Counted from the first letter of the stretch, positions 38,627 through 52,612 are shown. The stretch: DNA of 64,000 nt from Acanthacorydalis orientalis (GCA_034766995.1 CM068322.1:14775810-14839809), one strand, 5' to 3'. Notes: generated from the letters alone by a model not told the origin. Made by a program: numbers and translations.

Positions 38627-41411
38627 ATGATAACTAATAAAACAGGTGGTTTGATTTTGCAAACCATGCTATATTTAGTAAATCAGCAACAACCAAATGA
38701 ACGAGAAGTGGAATCAAATACTTTATACCATTTGAACATAGGAGAAGGTATTTTAAAAAATAATTCAAATCATTGATAAATAAAGTCTTATGTATATTCT
38801 ATACATATCTAAGATACAGATGCAGCTCGATGTTACGGAGTGTATGGATGTTTTCATATATCATCTCCTTGGACATCTGAGAGTAGACCAGTTTCTCTAT
38901 TTCCTGAAAGTCCTGAAAAGGTTTAACTTTTAACAATATTATTTGTTTTACATTTTATTTAATAATACTTTCAATTATTTTTCAATATTTTTTTCATATA
39001 TACATATATTATATTTCAGATTAATCCGCAATTCCCAATGTTCACAAGAGAAAATATTGAAATTCCTGTTTTCTTAGATTTAAATGATCCTGATTTAGGA
39101 CACAAATTAAAAATTAATTCATCATTACCAATTTACTTTATTGCACATGGTTACATGGAATCGGGAGATAAACCTTGGGTAAGTTTCCATGAATCGTGCA
39201 AGAATACATTTAAAATATTATTTATTTCATTATTTTTTTAATAGATTCAAAATTTAACATTGGAGCTTTTAACTTTACAACCTTGTACTGTAATACTTAT
39301 TGACTGGAGAGGGGGCTCTGGACCTCCTTATACTCAAGCAGTTGCTAATATTCGACTTGTAGCAGCAATAGCAGCTCATCTTATTGACACAATTGTAAAA
39401 ATTACAGGTGTTACACATTTAGATCATATTCATGTAATTGGGCATTCACTCGGAGCACATCTTTCTGGTTATATTGGATATACTCTAACTAACGTAAGTT
39501 TACTGACATTTATAACTACTATTGAAATAAAAATTATAATTTTTTTTATCTTATATCTTGATTTTGCACACATGTATTTATATATAGTCTTTATGACATC
39601 GTATTTGGTAACGTACGATCGATAATATTCCACATTAAAATTGTAATTCAGTTATTATTGTCTCAAAGTTATATTACATTGAATAAACATTTTTAAATAT
39701 CTTAATTTTGTAAATGGATAGGTGCCAATAAACAATGTTAGATCAAAACAATATCTCATATTAGCTATTAATCTTTAAATAATTTGCTATTAATTGATAT
39801 CAACAACTACGTAGTACTTAAATCTTTTTTTTTTAAATTCCTTTCAGGTTTTTGGTTTAACATTAGGTCGAATTACAGGGTTAGACCCAGCAGAACCACA
39901 TTTTTCAAAATCAGTTCCAAAGGTACGTCTTGACCAGAGTGCAGCAAAGTATGTGGATGTCATTCATACCGATTGTGCAGGTTTTATTAAAGGTGGTCTT
40001 GGATTGTTAGAAAACGTTGGACATGTTGATTATTATCCCAATGGCGGTATTGATCAACCTGGGTGTGATGACAGTGTAATGGCAAATATAGCTGCTGAAA
40101 GTGGATCTTTTCTAAAAGGTCATTTTTTCTACGATAAAATAAATTTTAATAATAATTACATTAATGTTCATTTTATTATTTAAATTTATACTTACAGGCA
40201 TACGAAGATTTTTAGGCTGTAATCATATAAGAAGTTATGAATTTTTTACGGAAAGTATTAGAACAAGCTGTCCATTTTTATCAATATCTTGTCCATCATT
40301 TGAGGTACAGTGTTAATCTTTGTTTTTAGTCATTATTATACAGATATTTTATTTTAGCAATTTAAAAAAGGAGAATGCTTTGATTGTGAAAAAAATGGTC
40401 AGTTATGTATACAATTTGGATATAATGGGATAAACTCATATAAAAAATTAAAAGAAAAAGGTTTTATTACTAATAATAATTCTATTAGTACTTATTTACT
40501 TACAGGGAAAAATCATCCATTTTGTCGTAAGTGTGTTAAATGTTTAAATAATTATAATACACAGACCATGCTTTAATTACTCAATTTCATCTAAACATTA
40601 GTCTTTAATTAAAAAAATATATTTTAACTGTAGGTTCTCATTATAAAATTGAAGTGAAGCTTTCAAATTCTTCTGAATCAATATTGCATGGAGGGGACAT
40701 TGGTATTTTATGGGTATTAATTAATGGCCTACATGGCAACACAGAAAGGATACCATTAAATAATGATGCTCAATACTACGAGCCTGGACAAACATACCAA
40801 TCAGTGTTAGGAGGTCAAGATGTTGGTGCCATACTGAGTGCTGAGTTGGAATGGGCATATAAAACATCAATGTTCAATCCACTTACATGGAGAATACTTG
40901 AAAGCCCTAGAATATTTATTTCTTATGTGAAAATTGATTTATTAGAATATAAAAGCAGGTAAAACAATTTTTGAACAGCATACTTTTATACATTTAACAT
41001 TCACGATTTGAACATTTTTGAACTGATTTTATAAATAGTACAAGATTCAAATATAAAATTGTTAAAATATAAAAAGATTCAAATATAAAATATAATTTAT
41101 TACATTTATTTCTTTTAATCTCAAATAAATACAAAAATGTTAAATTGACATTTTTGTTTACATTCTTATACTTTCTAACATTACAATTATTTTCTTATTA
41201 AATTTATTTAAAAAAAGTATTTGTATTTCAAAATTTTATAAATAAAATCAAAAATTATAAATATTGCATGTTTTCATATAGTGCATATGCACACATACAC
41301 ATCTGTATGGATACACACATAAACACACACATTTGTATATACATATATATATATATATACACATACATACGTGTATGTATGTATGTATAGATATATACAC
41401 ATACATTCGTG

Positions 41412-41447
<36 letters not shown>

Positions 41448-41561
41448 CATGATACTTATATTTTTATTCAATATTTTTTTAGTTTACGTTTTTGCCCCAA
41501 AGTCGATTTTGAACTTGTTGCCAATCATCCAAAAAAAATAGAAAACTATTGTGGATCATGA
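38627..41561 (+). CDS. Pancreatic-lipase-family triacylglycerol lipase with PLAT domain
   Basis: Nine exons total 528 residues: 38627-38747, 38814-38920, 39020-39178, 39245-39493, 39848-40118, 40198-40304, 40358-40526, 40634-40958 and 41483-41561. CYGVYGCF opens the lipase domain. The catalytic triad is visible as Ser197 in GHSLGAH, Asp225 in GLDPAEP and His312 in [10 protein letters not shown], the classic pancreatic lipase arrangement. [11 protein letters not shown] and LIDWRGG form the core around the oxyanion hole. A C-terminal PLAT/LH2 beta-sandwich runs from about 397. Family members hydrolyse triacylglycerol or phospholipid, usually outside the cell. No strong signal peptide follows the chosen ATG, so an upstream coding exon may be missing. 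The exact substrate is unknown. Confidence 0.92.
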
Positions 41562-42928
41562 AATGTTTTATTTTCACTACTGAAGTTGTGATGTTATATA
41601 GTTTTAAAAACATTATGCATTACTACAATATGTAAATAACAAGTATATACTTTATTTTATTTAAATGTATTAAACTTCTGTTTGTCCTCTAGTGGAATTT
41701 ATTGATAAAAGTTACATAAGTATTATGAAAAATTTAGATTTATGCAATTAATTTTATTTATATTTTATAACTAAATATATGCAATTTATAAGTTATTATA
41801 GAAAATTCAGTTTTTTGTATATATTTTTAGAATTAAATATTATAGATTCATGTACATTTATAAAATGTAATTAATTTTATTACATCAACAAAATGTATAG
41901 TTGATTTAATTTTAAATGAAATATATATTTTTGTAATAAAGAAATTTTAAGTATTTTCTTTGAACTACTCAAATACAGTACACTTTTCATAAATCAGTAA
42001 ATATCAATGTTTGTGATCAAATACATTGGTAAAAACTAAAAATGTATATGCACTTATACAGATGTAAATTTAAAATTAATGAAAAAATTCCAAATACTGT
42101 TTTGAATAAATGCAAAAAGAAAACAAATGTGTTAATAATTAACAAATATAACTCTACCTTTAAATAGATAATAATTTTGATATACAATACAAATGAATTT
42201 TAAAAATATTATTTTTGTATGTAAATTTCAATTTTGAAAACAAATTTACGTCAGATATATTTTAAGTAAATAATATTTAGTTTTATTTTTATGTGTGTAT
42301 GTGTGTGTGTGCGAATGTACGTGTAAGTACGAAATACATTAGAAAACATTCATTTATAAGTTAAATAGGAAATAAAATTACATAAATACTTTTTATTACA
42401 AAAATGTTTTTAATAAAAAACAAGTTCACAAAACAATTTGTGGTTAATAAATCACAATAAAGTACAATAACAGTTGATTTTTGTTTACATGTATTCGCTA
42501 TTGCCTAAACCAATTCAGTATAATTGATTTTAGAATGTTTGAAGTGTCCAAAATGTTTTTTATGAATAAGACATGAAATGAAAATTAACATGAAATGATT
42601 CAATTTAATCCATGTTTATATTAAATGATATAAAATAAATGTTTGTAATTTAAATGCAGTTTCATAACAACTGTTTACCATGTAATCACATTTTATTTTA
42701 CTGTATAAAGTTTAAATTTATATCATCTTACATAACAAATGAATTAGATTATTTTTTTGTAAACATTTTCTTATTTTAACTATGCACACACATGAAATAA
42801 CAAATGATCAGTCGTTGACTAAACTACACTAGTGAATAAAAATACAAGTGGTATATACATGCAGACAAGAGTTTATGAAAGGTCTGCGTATTTCAATGTA
42901 CTATTAGTTTGAACTCACTTTCCAGTAT
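41562..42928. other. Convergent 3' region of lipase and calreticulin
   Basis: 1.37 kb of AT-rich DNA between two stop codons facing each other, presumably mostly 3' UTR. No coding or structured element was seen. Confidence 0.65.
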
Positions 42929-45030
42929 CTATAGTTCGTCATGATCAGGTTCCTGAAAACAAATACATAATTATTATTTAATTAATATGTAATTATTTCA
43001 CTTTAATATATTTACTTGGTCTGGTACAGCCTCTGCAAAATTATCTTCAGGTTCTTCATCATCATCGTCATCATCTTCATCTTCATCAACTGGTTTTTCA
43101 TTTTCTGCCTCTCGTGAACCTTTTTCTTCTTCATCTTGCTTTTCTTTCATTTTCATTTCTCCATCTTGTGTTGTTTTTACATTTTCAGCTATTTGTTTTG
43201 CATAATTTACATCATCAGTTATTAGAATGTTATCAAAAATTGTGCCTGCTTTAACTTGCCACAAATCGAAACCAACAGCACATATTTCCTTACGCTTATA
43301 TATAGTATCATCTGGAGAATATTCCGGGTTGGGAATTTCAGGGTGAACCCATGGCCCCTTGTAAGCTGGGTTATCAATCTAAAAATTGTTACTTTGTGTA
43401 AGTAAGTGTAATATATATATTTGACAATTTTTCATTTACACTAGAATATAATTGTACACTTTTTTTGTTTAATAGAAGTTTAATAAATGAAAGGAATAAA
43501 TTTAGAATTCGAATTATAAATTACTTAAACAAATATCAAAATTTCACACATAGAATGTAAATAAAAATCTGAATTATTGAAACATGAGAGTAGGTGTGTG
43601 TGTGTGTGTGTATATACATACATACACACAAACACATGTCAATAAAAAAAATATATTCAATTTTTTACTATAAGTATTTATAGAACGTAAATAATATACT
43701 ACATACTAAAATATCTACAATATTGACATTTTACTGTGAAAAATATTAAGATATATATTAAATATTGTATTTAGTGTAAATAGTAATAAATTAAAAAATA
43801 AAATAATTATTACAAATGAAATGTGTGAACGAACATGTTCATATGTTTATTTTAATGAAATTCATGAAACGACAATATGAAACTGACTATAATTTTGAAT
43901 CTATACGAAAAATACATAAACATTTGTACATCCATAAGAATTCAAAATATGTATTACCTGTTTTGGTGACCATTCGCCTTTATACTCTGGATTATCAATC
44001 TGTGGAGGTTCCCATTCTCCATCCATATCATCATCCCAATCATCAGGTTTTGTAGCTTCTGGATCTGGGATATGTTCTGGTCTATCCCAATCTTCTGGTT
44101 TTTTATCATCAGGATCAGGAATGGTAGGCCTATCATCCCAATCTTCTGGTTTTTTAGCATTAGGATCTTTGATTGTTTTTGGTGCTAAAAAGTCCCAATC
44201 GGATTCCAAACTTCCACTTTCAACTTTCTCGCCATCGATTAGAACTTCATACGTGTTATCTGGTTTCACTATCAATGTGTACATATGAGTATAAAGGTCA
44301 TCTTTACAACGAATATCTTTGTTGATCAATAAATTCTTTTCTTTATAACTAAAAATAACATGTACTTTTTTCATGCCAGGACCGCAAATATCAGGGCCAA
44401 ACATTATCTCATATGGTGATTCTCCATGCATATCTTCCTGATCAAGTTTGCAATTAAAAACTTTTAAATAACCACCACCACAATCAATATTTTGCTCGTG
44501 TTTTACACTGAATTGTATAACTAAATCTTTATTTTCAGTTGAAAACGGTGGGAATTTATGACTCAATGCATAAAATTTAGCATCTTGTGATGTTTGAATG
44601 CCTGTAAGATAATAACATGTATTGAAATGTTACCTTCTTATAAACGTTACATTACAACATTTTATTTCATTAAATAACAATATTAATTCACACAACAAAT
44701 GAAAATTACACATAGTTCATACAATATAATTTAAAAATTTATATTTTTAAAAATATGTTAAAATTACCTTTATCAGCTTCTGGATCATTATAAAATTTTC
44801 CTGCAGTTCTTACAAATTTACCGAATTCTTTACCGGGGTGTTTACTGTATATCCAATTTGATTCCCATGAATCTATAAAAATTAACCGGCATAATAAACA
44901 CAATGTTATACGACATTACGAATCAAAATTAAATATACATACCATCAGAAAAGTTTTCTTCTAGGTATACTTTTGCACTAATTGTGCAAAAATATGCAAA
45001 AGAAATTAATATTATTAACGGCACTTTCAT
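42929..45030 (-). CDS. Calr: Calreticulin, ER calcium-binding lectin chaperone
   Basis: Five exons, 44943-45030, 44768-44872, 43958-44601, 43016-43378 and 42929-42952, encode 407 residues. A signal peptide (MKVPLIILISFAYFCTISA) leads to the globular lectin domain with KHEQNIDCGGGYLK and the calreticulin signature MFGPDICGPGMKKVHVI. The P-domain contains three repeats of the DP..KPEDWD type (DPNAKKPEDWDD, DPDDKKPEDWDR, DPEATKPDDWDD). Three shorter GEW-type repeats follow. The acidic low-affinity calcium tail ends in the ER retrieval signal HDEL, supplied by a last coding exon of only eight codons. It folds monoglucosylated glycoproteins with ERp57-type partners and buffers ER calcium. Confidence 0.98.
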
Positions 45031-45215
45031 TTTGCTAACAAATTCAATACAGCTTGTAAAACCAACAGCCACGAATACAATGCAGACAACAGAGGCTTTT
45101 CAATCTATATATTATTTTAAATGAATTTACGACTTACTATCATTTGTTTCTTTCTATCGTACTAACGTGTTTAATTTATGTTATTTCTAAACGTATGTCG
45201 ACGACTTTCAATAAT

Positions 45216-45306
45216 CGTGGACAGATGGACAATTTTTATTGGTAGATTTTATCCAATGAGATTGTCACAACACGACCGGCTTACTTGTCATTATCTACTT
45301 TCATTG
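45216..45306 (-). promoter_or_regulatory. CCAAT-box cluster upstream of calreticulin
   Basis: About 190-270 bases upstream of the start codon there are inverted CCAAT boxes at 45238-45242 (minus) and about 45302-45306 (minus), and one on the plus strand near 45253. A CCACG on the minus strand at 45216-45220 lies 17 bases from the nearest CCAAT. The canonical ER stress element is CCAAT-N9-CCACG, so this is ERSE-like with wider spacing, not a perfect match. Confidence 0.4.
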
Positions 45307-45613
45307 GCAAAGATAAAGATAATATTTCACTTATTTGAATAAATTTCCCGCAATTATTTGTTTCAAATACCCCAAAAAGTATTTTATATTAATATAAAAT
45401 AATTTTATAAACAATTAGGTTTATAGTTTTGCTGTTATCTTTTCTTTAAAAAAATAACATATATGAATATAAAGAAATTAAATAATTAAAAAACAAAATC
45501 GTCAATTTATCTATGTTATTATTGTTCTTGTACGAACAATAATTTATACAAGTAAAATTTAACATTATCGGTAAATCACTTTGAAACATTATTATTAAAT
45601 ATACTGTTATTCA

Positions 45614-45616
<3 letters not shown>

Positions 45617-45682
<66 letters not shown>

Positions 45683-45699
45683 TATTTATATATATATAG

Positions 45700-45759
<60 letters not shown>

Positions 45760-45822
45760 ATTACATTTATATATATATATATATATATTATATTTATATA
45801 TATAAATATATATAAATATATA
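45617..45822. repeat. TA microsatellite with embedded (GA)n
   Basis: TA runs flank a GAGAGA block at about 45662-45682, followed by TATTTATATA variants. Confidence 0.95.
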
Positions 45823-45920
45823 GCATATGAGTATATGTACAGATTAATTCAAAAGGACCTATGTATTTGTATATGTAGTTATTATTATTAATCACCAATG
45901 GATTAACAAAGGCGAACAAC

Positions 45921-46050
<130 letters not shown>

Positions 46051-46631
46051 AAATGCTCGATTTAATCGAGAACTGGTTAACCTTGATTGCATCTAACTTG
46101 AATGCTTTTTTATTAATACAAAACATGGAACGAAACTAGTGTTGATAGTTCCTTCTAACCAACATTAATACATTCAAAATGTGTTTTTAAGGTAATCAGA
46201 AACTTTCTCTGCTCCTTCCTCTGTTCTATCCATTGTCTTGATATATGTGAGGTCAGTGTGGGTGTATTTGTGAATATTGTTAAGAACTTGGCATGGAGCT
46301 AACTGTTCGTCTTTATTTCTGTGAAAAGTGTATTAAAAATAATGACTTTCTGTTTATGTTTCGGTCTTAAATTACTGATAGAAATAATAAACATATAATA
46401 ATATAAGTATTTATTTTATTGTTGATTTATCAAGATTGATAACGAGTAATGTATTTATTTTAAAATAAAATAATACTGAAAAAAACATTCAGTAAAATAC
46501 ATTTATAAAATAGTTAAAATATGTAATTATAGTTTTATTAAAATAAAAACTTATTAAAGGTTTATTACAAGCATATTTACAATAAATTACTTTGTTACAA
46601 TTAAGTGTTAAAATCAGTGTAATTGAACAAA

Positions 46632-47045
46632 ATGGCAACATCAAACGACAGAAGAATACCACATTTACGTGATGTGTTTGGGTTCACCAGTTCTGAATTT
46701 AGAAATTACAACGATATATCTTCAACGAATACAAATTCAACATGTGACGACCGATATAATGACAATAGTCAAGACAAAAATAATGGCAATCATGCGAAAA
46801 GTAAGAACAATGGTGGTAAAGACAAATATAAAACTTTGGAAAGACATCTGAGTATGAAGAAAACAATACGAAAAAAAATGATGAGAGATCTGCAATATAT
46901 CGGTGTTGACAATGGTCCCGAAGAAGGAGGAAGCAATCAAGATGGTTTTTTGGATAAACTTCGGACGGATCAGCCACCTTCTGCTAATATCGAAAAACCG
47001 AGTCTATGGCGACGATTAACTAAAGGTTGGCCTGGAGGAAAATAA
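46632..47045 (+). CDS. Small single-exon protein, unrecognised
   Basis: An intronless frame of 137 residues starts at the ATG after ACAAA (Kozak-like ACAAAATGG) and ends in TAA. It begins MATSNDRRIPHLRDVFGFTS, passes through an Asn-rich middle (many NN and DN pairs), then a basic segment YKTLERHLSMKKTIRKKMM, and ends WRRLTKGWPGGK. Base composition is clearly richer in GC than the flanks, and codon positions look coding. No signal peptide or membrane segment is visible. I cannot assign a family. Function is unknown; the basic amphipathic segment could bind nucleic acid or membrane, which is speculation. Confidence 0.72.
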   Translation: MATSNDRRIPHLRDVFGFTSSEFRNYNDISSTNTNSTCDDRYNDNSQDKNNGNHAKSKNNGGKDKYKTLERHLSMKKTIRKKMMRDLQYIGVDNGPEEGGSNQDGFLDKLRTDQPPSANIEKPSLWRRLTKGWPGGK

Positions 47046-47216
47046 TCGAAACTAATAACATACTGTGATGTTTTATTTTTATAATGTTTTGCAAATTATG
47101 AACACGTGATATATTACTCATTTATGCTGTTAATGATTATTACATATTTTCAAATTGTTTCATTTCGCATATTTGAAAATTATTATTAATAACTAAATCC
47201 AAATTTAAACGCTTTT

Positions 47217-47219
<3 letters not shown>

Positions 47220-47303
<84 letters not shown>

Positions 47304-47326
47304 ATGTGTGTGTGTGTGTATGCGTG
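47220..47326. repeat. (TA)n followed by (TG)n
   Basis: A pure TA run of about 60 bases passes directly into about 45 bases of TG with TATG interruptions. Confidence 0.95.
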
Positions 47327-48018
47327 TAGTATATTGATACTAGTAGTTCATTCATTTCGTGATATTTTTTTACTAATTAAATCTATTAAGTCAATTTTAT
47401 GAAAATGATAATAAAATACTAATATTATAAAAAATTATTCAAGATTTTTTATTAATTATAAAATAAATTAATGTTATTACTAGTAATATATATATATATA
47501 TAATTCACAAATGAATTAAAAAAAAATATCAACAAATAAAAGTTCATTTTTTTAAGAATAAATCTATTCATTTTATCATCGTGATCTACACAAAAAAAGC
47601 ATTCTGCAGATTTAAAATATATAAAAAAAATATTTTATTTTTCTAGAGCAACTATTTACATTAGCTTTAATAATACAATTTGTTAAAAACTGCATATCAT
47701 TTAGATATTAATATGTACCCTTATGTACGTAAACGTAAAGCACATCCGGTATTTTTATCAGGTAAAATCATTGTTAACAGTAATATTATTACAGGTATAG
47801 TAAATAATTAAATAAATTTAATATTGCTTTCTGTACTCATTTAATATAATTTTGAATTATTTATATGCATGTTTCATTAATGTGAATAAAACAGACAATG
47901 AATTATTTAAAGAATTATTTTATTTGTTTGTAAAGAGAGTATAAAAAAATAGAGTTGCGGTAGTAAATCATCCTTTAATACGTTATTAACTTAGCCACTA
48001 AGTAAAGTTTAAAATTCC

Positions 48019-48077
<59 letters not shown>

Positions 48078-49384
48078 GTGTGTGACTGTGTTTTATAAAA
48101 CTAGACGATTTCCTCAAATAATAATATTTAACATTGTTTCAAATATTCAAATTATACTTAAGTAAGTCAATAAATAAATAAAGTAAATATTAGATATAGA
48201 ATAATAATTATATTAAATAAAAAAATACAAAGTTTAATACAAAACAGTTCTGAAACTGTGTTTTTTCAGTTTCACAAATGGAATCTTTTTCACTTCACAA
48301 ATACATATCATTTTTCCATCTAAAATATTCAATAAATTATTATTGATTATTTTCAATTGTCGATTATGCGTATTTCGATGGAAACGCTAAGATATACAAA
48401 ATTTCTATATCTTGTCGTTTTGAGGATGATAGCCTAAATATGGAATGATAATTTCACTCTAAACATTTCAAAGATCAAGAACAATCTAAATATTTTTTCC
48501 TATACATCTATCACCTTTAGAGTGTAAATAAGTTAAAAAAAAGATATAAAATCGAAATTTAATTTTTACGAATAATTATTAGCGCTCTTAAAATGTTAGC
48601 ATTGCTGTAGAAATACCCATAAGCGACAATTGATATCAATAATAACTTACTGAATATTTTTGATGGGAAAAAGTGGTATGATTTGTGGAGTAAAGAAGTC
48701 ATTTGTGAAAATATAAAGTCAATAAAAACAATTTGTTAAATTGGAACTTTTTTTTTATGTTAAATAATAAATAAATTTCATAAGTCATATTTGAGGAGAA
48801 AATATATTCGATGAAATTTAAATGTATCTAATTAAAAAAATAATTCAAAAAATACAAAGGATTTAATTTAAATGAAGGACTAATTTCATAACTTGAATAT
48901 GATTTTTCATCAGTATTTTTCACTGAAAACGTCAAAACAAATACCTATTAAAAAGGTAGTAATACTATATTTTACCTACTTATTTCGATTTATTTTTATT
49001 GGTTTGGACAAAATCATCAGCAAACATTAAACACCTATAGCAAATTCGAACGATAGGAAAATTTGTATATTTGTATTTGTAACATACATTTTGAAAGAAA
49101 AAATGATAAAAATATTTGTTTATAATGAATTTTGTAAAAAAGTTTTCATATCTGACCTCCGGTCCTTAATTTTTTATTTGCTATGAAACTGTACATAACG
49201 AACAACTGATTTTAGCTATTTTGTTTTATAAAATAAAATAATATAACATTAATATATAAAAAAGACCACTAGTATTTAAATACAGAAAAATTGTAATATA
49301 AATTGTATTAATTCCATAAATTAATAGTAAAATACGAAAATATAGTCATTTTTTTATTATAAAATTATTATCTCACGCACACAT

Positions 49385-49433
<49 letters not shown>

Positions 49434-49954
49434 GTTTGATTGATTGTAATAATAAAGATTAGAGATAAAATATTATATATATCTTATTATGTTATCACAA
49501 AACAATTATACATTAAAATGAGCTAAATTAATAAGATAAAAGAATTACATTTCTTTATTTTAACCGATATTTAATGCCATTAACCGATTTATTGATAAAT
49601 ACGTTATCTAAAAATATGATAAATGCAGACAATAAATTCGTAACGAGTTTTAATAAATTATCGTGGTAAAATGTTATATTTTTACCAAACATAACAATTT
49701 TTGGATTTCAAACGCCTTATAAACTTATAAAGTTATGTAATTTTGTTTGCTAACAAACTAATATGTTATATTTTTGTTCGTATTGTTTTTCATATTAACG
49801 ATCTCATTTTCTAAGTGTCGATTTTTTATTTATGTTTTACAAATTTCATTTTTAGTTCAAGTGTTTACAAATTAAAGTTGTTCAATTTTTATATTTGGTT
49901 ATCTGCAGATCGTTATTATTATCTATATTTTATTGATATTTAAAGAAAACATAT

Positions 49955-50004
<50 letters not shown>

Positions 50005-50770
50005 TTATTATAGCGCTTATTAAATAAATCCTTGACGTTAAACACGAACTTCACAAAAAATGAAAACAATTAATGGTAATTTACACCTCAACATTAATTG
50101 AAAAATAATTATAAATTATATATATATATATATATAATTTAAATTTAATATTTTATTAATCCAAAAAAAAAACGCAAAAAATAAAATAATTATGCATAAT
50201 TTCACTATTTTCGTGTATATGTGTGAATTGACGTAATATGACAAGAGACTAGATTAGAAAGTGAAAACGAATAACATATGAACAGATTAAAACGGATATG
50301 TAAAATGATAATTAGTTTTATTGAATTAATTTTACTGAATAAATTAAAAATAATTTTTCGAAAAAATATGCTTGTGGAATACGTTTAATTATTTAATAAA
50401 TCATTCTTTTTCGTGTTATAAATTATAGTTCAAAGTTATAAGATAATTTGAAATATTTACATGTATTTTTTTAATTGCAAAAATAAATAAAAATTATCTC
50501 ATATATAATATAAAGACATTTCACAAACGTACTTGTTAATTTTTTTACAAATTCTGTGATTGAAAATGAGCAAAAATAAATATAGGTAATGATAATTAAC
50601 ACTTTATTAAAGTGATATAGAATATTTTCATTTCTTTTTCTTGAACATTTTTTTACTTAATTTTAGTATTGGTTAAGTTTTAATATTTCATTAAAAACAA
50701 TGCTTCGTTAAACAAATAGAGAGCATTAAATAAATGTACAGTAAATGATTAACACACTCTTCATTTTATA

Positions 50771-50815
50771 TACAAGCTTCAACACACAATAAATACAAGC
50801 TTCAACACAACAAAC
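50771..50815. repeat. Tandem duplication of a 23-base unit
   Basis: Two copies beginning TACAAGCTTCAACACA follow each other directly. Confidence 0.9.
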
Positions 50816-50932
50816 TGACAGAAAAACATTCTCATCATTCTTAAATTCGTATATAGATTTATGGAACACTGCAATATATATATATATATAATTTATTATT
50901 TATCATACTGAAGTTAACACTAATTTATATCA

Positions 50933-51012
50933 GGGGGCTCCGCCCACTGAACTTTACGCTGCCCTCGCTCTGGGGAAGCTTCATCCCCGCACTCTAACGC
51001 TCGATTCCCCCT
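50933..51012. repeat. GC-rich island bounded by AGGGGG and CCCCCT
   Basis: Eighty bases with far higher GC than the surrounding DNA begin GGGGGCTCCGCCCACTGAAC and end CGATTCCCCCT. An internal near-palindrome is GGGGAAGCTTCATCCCC. The opening motif resembles that of the island at 53314. This is possibly a fragment of a dispersed repeat; no coding frame was found. Confidence 0.5.
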
Positions 51013-51388
51013 AACAAATAATAGAAATTAACAAATTATACATACAAATAATCCGCATAAAATGTAAGTCTTAAAATTTTTATTGGAAAAGTTTTTTTGA
51101 AAAAAAGAAAAGAAACCATTCGATCTCCATCAGCCGATCAAAACACTAATAAAAATAATTTGACGACAACAGGACTGATTTTTATTAATAGAGAGATGTA
51201 AATAATGTTATTTACAAATGAAAATTGTATACCAAAACATATTATTATCATGTCCCTGACTTTGTATCAAAAATATTAGTTCAACTATGAACAAAACTAA
51301 AATTGTATTGTTAATTCTGAACTAATATATATATTAATATATTAATTTCGTTATTTGTTTGAACGTATTCAATTAATATCCATAATAA

Positions 51389-51392
<4 letters not shown>

Positions 51393-51442
<50 letters not shown>

Positions 51443-51479
51443 TTATATACTTAATATATATATATATATACTTATATAC

Positions 51480-51524
<45 letters not shown>
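51393..51524. repeat. TA microsatellite with tandem TATACTTATATACTTAA units
   Basis: TA tracts are punctuated by a duplicated CTTATATACTTAATA block. Confidence 0.9.
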
Positions 51525-51528
<4 letters not shown>

Positions 51529-52169
51529 AGATAGGCAGATAATTCTTATAATTTTTTATCAGTTGTTTCAAAATGATTGATAAAAGGCTTTAGTCTATAA
51601 TTAGAATCTATCCAATAATAGTTGTTTGATATTAGAAAAAGTAGTCTGATGGATTTAAAATGATCCTTCTGAATAATAATAATAATAAATGAGATGGATT
51701 ATAATTACCTAAAGTGTAAAAAGCAAATTACAAATCTAATAAATTCTTTAACGCTGCATTATGGAGAAAAACTACACGAAAAATAACTTTTTGTAAAGTT
51801 ATAAGCTTTCTCTTATTCTGTGACTAAATACATGTAATCTATGTAATAATAAAAAATAAATATTGATTATTGTATATTTTTCAACTAAATTAAATACCAT
51901 TAATATATACTTCCTTCAATTTCTTTGCCTATTTAACATGTTTTATTTCAAATAAATGTAAATTACATTCATATTAATACCGATTATTTTAATTAAATGT
52001 ATGCGTCTTGTTTGCGTGATGCAAAATAATCAACATAATATTACAAAAAAGTAAATCAATTTAAATTCTAAATTATATGACTGAAAATGTGAGACCTGGA
52101 GCAAGTAGCTCTCCTGTCTCTCCTCTGTGATAGGCTGTATATATGTATGCCTTTGTATGTGTGTGTATA

Positions 52170-52172
52170 TAT

Positions 52173-52240
<68 letters not shown>
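52170..52240. repeat. (TA)n microsatellite
   Basis: About 70 bases of TA. Confidence 0.95.
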
Positions 52241-52243
<3 letters not shown>

Positions 52244-52532
52244 TACACATACGGATGTCGTATTCAATTCTTTGTGACACTTATTATATGTATTTTCCAA
52301 TAAAACATTTTATTATAATTATGAAAATAATTATTTATAACAAATTATATTAAGAAGAACTGATCTTGAAATAAATATAGCACGGTGTCATATAAAAAAA
52401 TATTGAATTAATGTATACATTGAATATATTTTTCAGTATGTAAAGAAAATATAGTACACTTTATAATATACAATACAGATACTTATTATTGCAATCGATG
52501 ATCTCTATAACAATCATTTTGTACCAACTAAC

Positions 52533-52535
<3 letters not shown>

Positions 52536-52609
<74 letters not shown>
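52536..52609. repeat. (TA)n microsatellite
   Basis: About 73 bases of pure TA. Confidence 0.95.

Positions 52610-52612
<3 letters not shown>

Noticed and set aside
43816..44160. Small frames overlapping calreticulin exon 3
   Set aside because: Antisense and out-of-frame shadows of the repetitive P-domain coding sequence.
45238..45242. Canonical ER stress element (CCAAT-N9-CCACG) for calreticulin
   Set aside because: The observed spacing is 17, so only an ERSE-like arrangement is claimed.
46669..46977. Alternative frames over the orphan gene
   Set aside because: Shadows; only the frame starting at 46632 has a good start context and sensible ends.
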